Source: Paracoccaceae bacterium (GTDB taxonomy: Bacteria > Pseudomonadota > Alphaproteobacteria > Rhodobacterales > Rhodobacteraceae). From it: a DNA stretch of 5,022 nt. The notes under the pieces are model-generated. The model worked only from the letters and a program-made list of their open reading frames with translations. It did no database searches and was not told where the DNA came from. Shown here in pieces: positions 1 through 5,022 of the stretch (position 1 is the stretch's first letter; every line of letters begins with the position of its first letter). Position numbers and translations under genes: made by a program. The DNA lies in contig DAOUQK010000277.1 of the NCBI GenBank assembly GCA_030625695.1, positions 1 to 5,022 on the forward strand, read 5' to 3'.

Positions 1-506
1 AGGTCCCACATTTTCCACGGGGTCAGGTTGAGCAGGGATTCGGCATAGACCGTGCGCAGGTCAAGCTGATCGGGGTGCTCGGCAAACGCCGCGCGCATGG
101 CATCGGCAAAGTCATAGTCCCAGGTGTGCATATCCGGGCCAAGGTCGGCTTGTGGATAGCGGGCGGGCAGGGCGTTGATCAGAGCGGCCTCAAGCGGGGT
201 GACCTTGGCCGTCAGGGCCAGCGCGCTTTGCATGGCGTCATAAGCGCCTTCCAGCGCTTTGGTGCGCCCTGCGTTATCATACAGCGCCCAAGGCATGTTG
301 TAATTGGGTCCGAGGGTATAAGAGATACCCCAGTGGGCCATGGCGCAATCGGGGTCGTGTTCCAGCGCGCGTTTGAAACATTCCCGCGCTTCCTGGTGGT
401 TATAGGCGTAGGTCCAGATCAGGCCCCGGTCGAACCAGATTTGCGCTTGGGGCGAGGTGGTGGTGATTGGGCAGCTATGGCTGCCGAGGTCGTAATAGTC
501 GTCCAT
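1..506 (-). CDS. TPR-repeat protein, N-terminal part (runs off left edge)
   Basis: The reverse strand is open from the ATG at 506-504 to the window edge, giving 168 residues with no stop; the C-terminal part is missing. A TPR-like helical hairpin is visible at about residues 19-52, with W24-F25-x-R-G28 followed by the EARECFKRALEHDPDCAMAHWG stretch around residues 39-60. A further helical stretch near residues 134-162 contains AESLLNLTPWKMW. This fits a family of uncharacterised bacterial TPR proteins several hundred residues long; the family match is from memory, not a search. There is no signal peptide, so it is probably cytoplasmic. TPR domains bind proteins, and no catalytic motif is visible in this part. 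The start is supported by GAGGGA (complement of 511-516) four bases upstream. It lies 46 bp downstream of the MFS gene on the same strand, so co-transcription is plausible. The specific function is unknown. Confidence 0.85.
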   Translation of the reverse strand, partial: MDDYYDLGSHSCPITTTSPQAQIWFDRGLIWTYAYNHQEARECFKRALEHDPDCAMAHWGISYTLGPNYNMPWALYDNAGRTKALEGAYDAMQSALALTAKVTPLEAALINALPARYPQADLGPDMHTWDYDFADAMRAAFAEHPDQLDLRTVYAESLLNLTPWKMWD

Positions 507-510
507 GGTA

Positions 511-516
511 TCCCTC
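511..516 (-). promoter_or_regulatory. Ribosome binding site of the TPR gene
   Basis: On the reverse strand the sequence is GAGGGA followed by four bases and ATG. This is the clearest Shine-Dalgarno sequence of the minus-strand genes here and supports the start at 506. Confidence 0.6.
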
Positions 517-552
517 GGTTTTATACGCAGGTTAACAAGTTGGGGCGTTATA

Positions 553-1770
553 TCAAGGCGAACCGGAAATGTGACGCACCTCGATCCGACCCATTTTCAG
601 CATCAGAACGAAACCCGCAATGCACATGGCCAAAACTCCGATAGCAAGCGGCCAGATCGTGCCACTGAACAATGATCCGACCAGTGCCGCGATGGCCGAT
701 GCAAACACGGTCGAAATGCCGCCAATGACCGAGGCGGCGGTACCGGCGATATGGCCCATCGGTTCCATCGCGATGGCGTTGAGATTGCCAAGCGTGGTGC
801 CGGCCATGAAGAACAAGCTGCATTGCCAGGCGACAAATACCGCGAAATGCACAGGTTCGGTCAAGGGCAGGGTGGCAGAGATCATCACCAGACCGGTCAC
901 CAGGATTTGCACAGAAAATGTCCAGGTAACGATCCGACGCATACCAACCCGCTCAACGATTGAAGCGTTCAGGATGCTTGCACTGCCGGACACAATCGCC
1001 ACACCTCCGAACCAGAACGCAAAGCTGTCACCACGGCCAAAAACCACATCATAGATCGGCTGGACCAACAGCAGCAAAGTAAACAGGATACCCAGTGCCA
1101 GGGTTTGTACCATGATCGACAGGCGGGCCAACGGGTGGGTTATCATCTCGTGGACAGCAGAAAGCAGCAGGCGGGGGCGAAACGGGCGGCGGTCCCGCAG
1201 TGCCAAAGGTTCGGGCAGGCGCAGGCCCATCCAGCTTATTGAGATCACTGAAAACAGGATGAAGGCAAGGAATATCCCGCGCCAGCCGATCATGGAAATG
1301 ATGGCAACGCCCATCAGCGGAGCAATGGCCGGGAACAGGGTGAATATCATCATTGCAATAGACATCATCTTGGCCATTGTCCGGCCCGAATAAAGGTCGC
1401 GCATGATTGCCACGCCAACTATGCGCGGGGCTGCTGCGCCTATTCCCTGAAGCATGCGCGCCGCAAGCACCAGTTCAAGCGATGTGCTGGCCCAGGCCAG
1501 CGCCGAGGTGGAAATATAAAGGGCAGCGCCGACATAGATCACCCGCTTACGGCCATAAGCATCCGAAAGCGGCCCGGTAAAGAATGTCCCCAACCCCATG
1601 CCGAGCATGAACGTGACCAGGATCAGCTGGGCCCGGTTGACATCATCCGGGCTAAGCTCGGCACCGATCTCGGGTAGGGCGGGGAGCATCGAATCAAAAG
1701 AAAAGGCGACAGTGGCGAACATCATCGCAATCAGGGCGATGAATTCGGGGCGCGACATCCGGTTTTGCAT
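553..1770 (-). CDS. MFS multidrug efflux transporter, Bcr/CflA type
   Basis: A 405-residue, strongly hydrophobic protein of normal length for a 12-helix major facilitator drug:H+ antiporter of the DHA1 class. Seen directly: TM1 with AFSFDSMLPALP (residues 22-33), where D26 corresponds to the acidic residue of the TDMYLPALP signature of Bcr/CflA proteins; MFS motif A after TM2 (G66-P-L-S-D70-A-Y-G-R-K75-R); the TM4 motif R105-M-L-Q-G109-IGAAA; a Pro/Gly-rich TM5 (FPAIAPLMG, 146-154); and an EPMGHIAGTAASVIGG stretch (336-351), also typical of the family. A charged loop (about residues 185-215) separates the two halves. Likely role: proton-driven export of a small molecule or drug across the inner membrane; the substrate cannot be read from sequence. 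The ATG at 1770 is preferred over Met5 because AGGT lies 8 bases upstream of it. It lies 116 bp downstream of the channel gene and 46 bp upstream of the TPR gene, all on one strand. Confidence 0.92.
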   Translation of the reverse strand: MQNRMSRPEFIALIAMMFATVAFSFDSMLPALPEIGAELSPDDVNRAQLILVTFMLGMGLGTFFTGPLSDAYGRKRVIYVGAALYISTSALAWASTSLELVLAARMLQGIGAAAPRIVGVAIMRDLYSGRTMAKMMSIAMMIFTLFPAIAPLMGVAIISMIGWRGIFLAFILFSVISISWMGLRLPEPLALRDRRPFRPRLLLSAVHEMITHPLARLSIMVQTLALGILFTLLLLVQPIYDVVFGRGDSFAFWFGGVAIVSGSASILNASIVERVGMRRIVTWTFSVQILVTGLVMISATLPLTEPVHFAVFVAWQCSLFFMAGTTLGNLNAIAMEPMGHIAGTAASVIGGISTVFASAIAALVGSLFSGTIWPLAIGVLAMCIAGFVLMLKMGRIEVRHISGSP

Positions 1771-1886
1771 GATAGTTGACCTGTGAATTACCCTTGGGCG
1801 CTATCACGGTTGTTGGAGGTGCGCCAGAGGTTGGGCCGTTCAAGGTCTGTGTAAGTCTTGCGCAGGGCTTGTGCTAAAATTCAGAG
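1771..1886. other. 116-bp gap between the channel and MFS genes, no clear signal
   Basis: I looked for a terminator after the channel gene and a promoter before the MFS gene. No stable GC hairpin with a following T run is visible on the minus strand. A TTGAAC at 1839-1844 (reverse strand) resembles a -35 box but has no matching -10 box 16-18 bases downstream. GGCGC and GCGCC arms (about 1800-1825) could form only a short stem with a long loop. The MFS gene could therefore be read from the upstream operon or use a promoter that does not match the sigma-70 consensus. Confidence 0.4.
1779..1782 (-). promoter_or_regulatory. Weak ribosome binding site of the MFS gene
   Basis: AGGT on the reverse strand lies eight bases before the ATG at 1770. 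The alternative start at Met5 (ATG at 1758-1756) has no purine-rich element at a suitable distance, so this site decides the start choice. Confidence 0.4.
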
Positions 1887-2243
1887 TTACTTTTGGGGAG
1901 CGTCATCTGCATTGGCGGCGGGCGGATCCTGTGCCGGGTGATTGCCCAGCCGGGCAATCAGCCATTCGGTGTGTTCTTCGCGTTTGCGCATGTGGTAAAG
2001 GGCAAATTGCTGGATTGCCACGACAAACACGCCCAGACCGACAAAGATGAACACAGTTGTGCCGATCATTCCCAGTGCGGTGACGGGCACCAGTTTGCCA
2101 TATCCTACGGTTGATATGGTGATCACGGTGAAGAAGTAGGAATCAAGCCAGCTCCAGCCTTCGACAAGGTGAAAGAACACCGTGCCCAGCGTAATGATCC
2201 CGACCAGCGAGATGATTACCGTATGCGCCTTGAACTGTTTCAC
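1887..2243 (-). CDS. Small two-TM potassium channel family protein, GTG start
   Basis: A 118-residue protein with the minimal pore layout of the ion-channel-2 (Kir/KcsA-like) fold: TM1 at about residues 8-27, a pore helix at about 33-44 (WLDSYFFTVITIS), the selectivity filter T45-V-G-Y-G49, TM2 at about 56-82, then a charged cytoplasmic tail (HMRKREEHTEW) ending in a disordered Pro/Ala/Asp stretch. TVGYG is the classic K+ filter; four subunits would form one pore in the inner membrane. The residue after the filter is K50, where most family members have Asp or Asn. There is no RCK/TrkA-N or cyclic-nucleotide domain, so gating is not evident. The start is GTG at 2243-2241, overlapping the TGA of the oxidoreductase gene by four bases; the next Met is residue 59, beyond TM1 and the filter, so GTG is needed. 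No separate ribosome binding site is seen, so translation is probably coupled to the upstream gene. Confidence 0.88.
   Translation of the reverse strand: MKQFKAHTVIISLVGIITLGTVFFHLVEGWSWLDSYFFTVITISTVGYGKLVPVTALGMIGTTVFIFVGLGVFVVAIQQFALYHMRKREEHTEWLIARLGNHPAQDPPAANADDAPQK
2240..2243 (-). other. GTGA stop/start overlap (oxidoreductase to channel)
   Basis: On the reverse strand the bases GTGA contain both the channel's GTG start and the oxidoreductase's TGA stop. The upstream sequence (GCAGCAAGCCAACGC) has no Shine-Dalgarno element, which favours termination-reinitiation coupling. Confidence 0.8.
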
Positions 2244-2887
2244 GCGTTGGCTTGCTGCTGCAATTCGGCGATGACTCTGGCCCAGAGTTCGGGTGGTTGG
2301 GCACCCGGTACGGCGTGTTGGCTGGCGATCACAAAGGTGGGCACTGAATTGACGCCCATTTCGCGACTATGGGCATCGCGGGCGCGGATTTCTTTTTCAT
2401 CCGTGTCGCCGGACAGCAGTTTCAACACCAGCGAGGCGTCAAGGCCGATGCCATCAGCGATGTCGCCCAGCACGTCGTGATTGCCGATGTCGCGGGCTTC
2501 AACAAAGTAGGCGTGAAACAGGGCATCAACCGCTTTGGTCTGTTTGCTTTCGATTCCGGCCCAGTGGATCAACCGGTGGGCGTCGATGGTGTTGGGGGTT
2601 CGCTGCATGCCCTCGAAGTCAATCTTCAATCCCAGCGCTTCGGCCTTTTCGACCACCGGCATATAGGCCTGAACAGCCCCCTTCTGGCCACCGAATTTGC
2701 CTTCGAGATAGTCGCGCCGGTCCATGCCGTCGCGCGGCATGTCGGGATTTAGCTGAAAGGGATGCCACTGGATCGTAAACGGGTGGTCCGGGGCGGCGGC
2801 AAGGGCGGTATCAAGTTGGGTTTTACCGATGTAACACCAGGGGCAGATCGGATCGGATATGATGTCGAGGGTAACAGGGTCGGTCAT
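2240..2887 (-). CDS. DsbA-family (FrnE-like) thioredoxin-fold oxidoreductase
   Basis: A 215-residue protein of the usual size for the FrnE/2-hydroxychromene-2-carboxylate isomerase branch of the DsbA family. Seen: an N-terminal beta strand leading into SDPICPWCYIG, with the dithiol motif C15-P-W-C18; WHPFQLNPDMP (41-51), typical of FrnE-like proteins; an inserted helical domain (about 60-170) with RTPNTIDAHRLIHWA (96-110); the cis-proline loop V182-P183-T184-F; and the C-terminal VPGAQPPELW (193-202), matching the family's usual SGAQ segment. No signal peptide is present, so it is probably cytoplasmic, unlike true DsbA. The CPWC site points to disulfide or thiol chemistry. Isomerases of this branch usually lack the second Cys, so I do not favour that activity. 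The natural substrate is unknown. The start ATG (2887-2885) overlaps the ligase stop by four bases, and the gene end overlaps the channel start. Confidence 0.9.
   Translation of the reverse strand: MTDPVTLDIISDPICPWCYIGKTQLDTALAAAPDHPFTIQWHPFQLNPDMPRDGMDRRDYLEGKFGGQKGAVQAYMPVVEKAEALGLKIDFEGMQRTPNTIDAHRLIHWAGIESKQTKAVDALFHAYFVEARDIGNHDVLGDIADGIGLDASLVLKLLSGDTDEKEIRARDAHSREMGVNSVPTFVIASQHAVPGAQPPELWARVIAELQQQANA
2884..2887 (-). other. ATGA stop/start overlap (ligase to oxidoreductase)
   Basis: The reverse strand reads ATGA, joining the TGA of the ligase to the ATG of the oxidoreductase. Only a distant AAGG (about 11 bases upstream) could serve as a ribosome binding site, so coupled translation is likely. 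Confidence 0.8.
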
Positions 2888-4410
2888 GGTTGGTTGGCCT
2901 TGAAATATGCGGGCAGAGAGCTGCGATGCAGTTTGCCGTTTGCGCCGGTGGGCAGGGACGGGACATGGATGAAGGCGCGCGGTTGTTTGTAGCGTGCCAT
3001 GTTTGCCTCCACATAAGCACGCAAGTGCGTTTCGTCCAGTGGGGCGGGTGCCGTGTAGAAGGCGGCGATGATGTTGACGCCCGGTTTGACCTCGACTTGC
3101 GCCACCCCGACTTCGGTCAGGCCGGGATATTTGGCAAGGGTGGCTTCGACCTCGAGCGGCGAAACCCTGGTGCCGCCGGGGTTCATCATGTCGTCATTGC
3201 GGCCGAGGTAGGTGATCTGGCCGGTTGGATCCATTTGGCCGATGTCGCCGGTCAGGAACCAGTCGTCTTGCATCCGCGCCCGGGTTTCTTCGGCGGCGTT
3301 GAGATAGCCGAGCATCAGGCCGGGATCACGGCGATCGATGGCGATGGTGCCGGGGGTGCCCATGGGGACCGGACCCTGCGCGTCAACGATGGCCACGCGG
3401 CGGCCAGTTTGGGGGCGGCCCAGGGCGTGGCCGGTGGTCGGATGCGCGGGGCTGGACGAAATGAAGGTTGAGCATTCGGACATGCCATACGCCTCGTAAA
3501 CGGCGGTGCCGGTGGCGGCGGTCCATTGATCGCGCAACGGTTGGGCCAGTTTTTCGCCCGCACTAAGCGCGTGGCGAAGGGCGGGGGCGTCTAAGTGTTG
3601 CGTGGTCTGGAGTATCTTGCGGTAAACGCCGGGGGCGGCGGCAAAGATGGTGGCGCGGTGGGTTTGCAAAAGCGCCGGGATCGCGTCGATTTCCGTGCCG
3701 GGCGCGGGGATCAGGGCGGTGGCGCCAATCGACCAGGGGTCCATCAGCCCGGTGCCGAGGGTATAGGTCCAGTTAAACGCGCCTGCGTGCATCAGGCGGT
3801 CATCGGCGTGCAGGTCATACCAGCCTTTGATCATCATCCGCCGGGCCCAGATTGCGCGGTGCGCATGGGCCACAGCGCGGGGTTTGCCCGAGGTGCCGGA
3901 AGTATAGACGATATAGCCCATGCGGTTGGGATCGCCCATGTGCCAGTCACACGGCGGCAGGGTGAACATGTCCTCAAGGGCTTTTAGCGTCACGCGGTTC
4001 GGATGGTCCGGGTGATCGGGGCAGGGCACCTTTGGGTCGTGCAGGATGGCGGCGGGGGCCAGATCGTCGATGATGCGGGCGACTTCCGGCGCGGTAAGCT
4101 GGGCCGAGGTTGGCACCGGCACCAGGCCGGCGGCGATTGCCCCGAGATAGGCAATCGGGAAATCAACCGAGTTGCCCAACCGCATCAGCACAATTTGGCC
4201 GGGTGTCAGCCCAGCATTCAAAAGACCGGTGCCGACGCCGCGCACCGCTGTTTGCAATTGGCTGTAGGTCCAGTCTTCGCGCCGATCAGAGTGCAGCACA
4301 CTTAGCGCGAGTTTCCCCCCCTGCGCGGACGTGGGGGCCAGCACATGCGCAGCCATATTGAACGGCGTTGGGCTGGGAGTGGCGAGGCCTTGGTCGAAGA
4401 GGGATGTCAT
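2884..4410 (-). CDS. AMP-binding acyl-CoA ligase (class I adenylate-forming enzyme)
   Basis: A 508-residue, full-length ANL-superfamily enzyme that would activate a carboxylic acid with ATP to an acyl-AMP and then form the CoA thioester. Motifs in order: A3 phosphate loop YTSGTSGKPRAV (169-180); GAFNWTYTLG (210-219); A5 AYGMSE (307-312); A7 LTGD (386-389); the A8 hinge GRNDDMMNPGGTRVSPLEVEA (403-423); and A10 GANGKLHRSSL (489-499) with K493 as the expected adenylation lysine. All catalytic landmarks are present. The A3 loop ends in PRA rather than the common PKG. No signal peptide or membrane segment is seen, so it is cytoplasmic. The substrate is not clear: an aromatic, short- or medium-chain acid is possible, and no gene for downstream beta-oxidation or ring cleavage is in view. 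It is first in a three-gene overlapping operon and is divergent from the XRE-cupin gene. The ATG at 4410 is the most upstream good start, though no strong ribosome binding site precedes it. Confidence 0.93.
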   Translation of the reverse strand: MTSLFDQGLATPSPTPFNMAAHVLAPTSAQGGKLALSVLHSDRREDWTYSQLQTAVRGVGTGLLNAGLTPGQIVLMRLGNSVDFPIAYLGAIAAGLVPVPTSAQLTAPEVARIIDDLAPAAILHDPKVPCPDHPDHPNRVTLKALEDMFTLPPCDWHMGDPNRMGYIVYTSGTSGKPRAVAHAHRAIWARRMMIKGWYDLHADDRLMHAGAFNWTYTLGTGLMDPWSIGATALIPAPGTEIDAIPALLQTHRATIFAAAPGVYRKILQTTQHLDAPALRHALSAGEKLAQPLRDQWTAATGTAVYEAYGMSECSTFISSSPAHPTTGHALGRPQTGRRVAIVDAQGPVPMGTPGTIAIDRRDPGLMLGYLNAAEETRARMQDDWFLTGDIGQMDPTGQITYLGRNDDMMNPGGTRVSPLEVEATLAKYPGLTEVGVAQVEVKPGVNIIAAFYTAPAPLDETHLRAYVEANMARYKQPRAFIHVPSLPTGANGKLHRSSLPAYFKANQP

Positions 4411-4417
4411 ACCAGGT

Positions 4418-4425
4418 GGCTAGCC
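4418..4425. repeat. Perfect 8-bp palindrome GGCTAGCC, possible operator
   Basis: A perfect inverted repeat starting 8 bases upstream of the ligase start codon, where a bound repressor could block transcription or translation initiation of the operon. XRE-family dimers often bind short inverted repeats. At this length it could also be chance. Confidence 0.25.
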
Positions 4426-4439
4426 TGCGAAAGGCCGCG

Positions 4440-4468
4440 TTGCAAGCCGTTGAGCAGGCCCATATAGA
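4440..4468 (+). promoter_or_regulatory. Candidate sigma-70-like promoter of the XRE-cupin gene
   Basis: TTGCAA (4440-4445; 4 of 6 matches to TTGACA), a 17-bp spacer, then TATAGA (4463-4468; 4 of 6 matches to TATAAT). Transcription would start about 7 bases after the -10 box, at or next to the ATG at 4475, which implies a leaderless or nearly leaderless mRNA. This is a consensus match by eye only. Confidence 0.4.
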
Positions 4469-4474
4469 GAGCGC

Positions 4475-5022
4475 ATGAGCCCGAGAGACACGCATTCGCT
4501 GATCGAGATTGCCCGAAGTGGTGGCGATCCGTTTCGCGCCGAACCTTTGGATTTGGGCGCGCGGGTGCGTTCCTTGCGCAAAGCCCATGACTGGACGCTT
4601 GAACAGGCGGCGCAAAAGGTGGGGCTGGCGCGATCAACCCTGTCAAAGATCGAAAACGGTCAGATGTCGCCCACCTACGCGGCGTTGAAAAAGCTGGCCA
4701 ATGGGTTGGAGATATCAGTGCCTCAGTTGTTCACAGCACCACAGAGTGAACGGGCGAGGGGGCGTATGTCGATGACCCATTCGGGGCAGGGTACACAGTA
4801 TATAACCACCACCTATGAGCATGAGTTGCTGGGCGATTCCCTTACCAGCAAACAGATGTTGCCATATCGTGCCCGTATCCGGGCGCGTTCAATGGACGAA
4901 TTCGACGGCTGGGTGCGCCATGACGGCGAAGAGTTCCTGTATGTGCTGACCGGGATTATTCAGCTTTATACTGAGTTCTACGAACCGGTAGAAATGCGTC
5001 GCGGTGACAGTGCGTATTATGA
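4475..5022 (+). CDS. XRE-cupin transcriptional regulator (runs off right edge)
   Basis: Open from ATG 4475 to the window end, giving 182 residues; the C-terminus is missing. Residues 27-86 form an XRE/HTH_3 DNA-binding domain: LGARVRSLRKAHDWTLEQ, then AQKVGLARSTLSKIENGQMSP (46-66), in which the SKIENG segment is the hallmark of the recognition helix region, then the ALKKLANGLEIS helix. A linker is followed by a cupin_2 sensor domain from about 130, with H149-D-G-E-E-F-L-Y-V-L-T-G160 as the first cupin motif and RRGDSAYY (175-182) leading into the second. Typical family length is about 185-220 residues, so little is missing. Such regulators usually repress nearby genes and respond to a small ligand bound in the cupin barrel. 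Its divergence from the ligase operon suggests it controls that operon and itself. Upstream AGAGAG (4466-4471) is a poor ribosome binding site; see the promoter entry. Confidence 0.92.
   Translation, partial: MSPRDTHSLIEIARSGGDPFRAEPLDLGARVRSLRKAHDWTLEQAAQKVGLARSTLSKIENGQMSPTYAALKKLANGLEISVPQLFTAPQSERARGRMSMTHSGQGTQYITTTYEHELLGDSLTSKQMLPYRARIRARSMDEFDGWVRHDGEEFLYVLTGIIQLYTEFYEPVEMRRGDSAYY

Larger units (their letters stand above)
4411..4474. promoter_or_regulatory. Divergent promoter region between ligase operon and regulator
   Basis: This 64-bp gap must hold the promoters of both divergent genes and probably the operator of the regulator. Visible elements are the palindrome GGCTAGCC (4418-4425), a TTGCAA palindrome (4440-4445) that reads as a -35-like box on both strands, two CGTTG copies exactly 10 bp apart (4438-4442 and 4448-4452), and a TATAGA box (4463-4468). 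For the ligase direction, no good -10 box lies 16-18 bases from TTGCAA (only TAGCCA), so that promoter is uncertain. Confidence 0.6.

Noticed and set aside
520..525. TATAAA (reverse strand) upstream of the TPR gene as a -10 box
   Set aside because: No -35-like element lies 16-18 bases upstream, and transcription starting there would cut through the Shine-Dalgarno sequence that supports the TPR start.
75..644. Long plus-strand open frame (189 residues) opposite the TPR gene and the 3' end of the MFS gene
   Set aside because: It is antisense to two well-supported genes, shows no recognisable domain and fits the usual antisense shadow in high-GC DNA.
1800..1825. Possible terminator hairpin (GGCGC/GCGCC arms) between the channel and MFS genes
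   Set aside because: The stem is only about 5 bp, the loop is long and no T run follows on the minus strand.
1839..1844. TTGAAC (reverse strand) as a -35 box for the MFS gene
   Set aside because: There is no acceptable -10 hexamer at the right distance.
2240..2887. Annotation of the DsbA-like protein as 2-hydroxychromene-2-carboxylate isomerase (naphthalene pathway)
   Set aside because: The CPWC pair, the WHPFQLNPDMP segment and the lack of aromatic-degradation genes nearby fit FrnE-like oxidoreductases better.
2890..3471. Plus-strand open frame of 193 residues inside the ligase gene
   Set aside because: Gly/Ala/Val/His-rich composition and its position opposite the conserved A5-A10 motifs show it is a shadow of the ligase.
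4286..4646. Minus-strand open frames across the regulator start and the divergent gap
   Set aside because: The plus-strand XRE-cupin protein has a clear HTH and cupin domain; the antisense frames have low-complexity Arg/Ala-rich sequence and no motif.

Overview
The window reads as ordinary chromosomal sequence from an alphaproteobacterium, most likely a Rhodobacterales (Roseobacter/Rhodobacteraceae-type) species. I infer this from the fairly high GC with strong third-position G/C, which produces many long spurious antisense frames, and from the character of the proteins: a SGTSGKPRA-type acyl-CoA ligase, a FrnE-like DsbA protein and an XRE-cupin regulator. No database search was possible, so the assignment is tentative.

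Layout, left to right: (1) 1-506, minus strand, the N-terminal 168 residues of a TPR-type protein that runs off the left edge. (2) 553-1770, minus, a Bcr/CflA-type MFS efflux transporter. (3) 1887-2243, minus, a small two-helix potassium-channel-like protein. (4) 2240-2887, minus, a DsbA/FrnE-family thioredoxin-fold oxidoreductase with a CPWC active site. (5) 2884-4410, minus, a 508-residue AMP-binding acyl-CoA ligase. (6) 4475-5022, plus, an XRE-cupin transcriptional regulator that runs off the right edge. Genes cover nearly everything. The gaps are 46 bp (507-552), 116 bp (1771-1886) and 64 bp (4411-4474). I saw no RNA gene, mobile element, CRISPR array or clear intrinsic terminator.

The ligase, oxidoreductase and channel form one tight unit. 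Each junction is a 4-base stop/start overlap (ATGA at 2884-2887, GTGA at 2240-2243), so the three are almost certainly co-transcribed and translationally coupled. The MFS and TPR genes follow on the same strand and may be read through or have their own promoter. The XRE-cupin gene diverges from the ligase across a 64-bp gap. This is the usual arrangement for a local regulator that controls both itself and the divergent operon, possibly sensing a small carboxylate or amine related to the ligase substrate (inference).

Nothing here is a clear new defence or mobile system. The points most worth a second look are the unusual ligase-oxidoreductase-channel coupling, the lysine just after the channel's GYG filter, the variant A3 loop of the ligase, and a possible leaderless promoter for the regulator.
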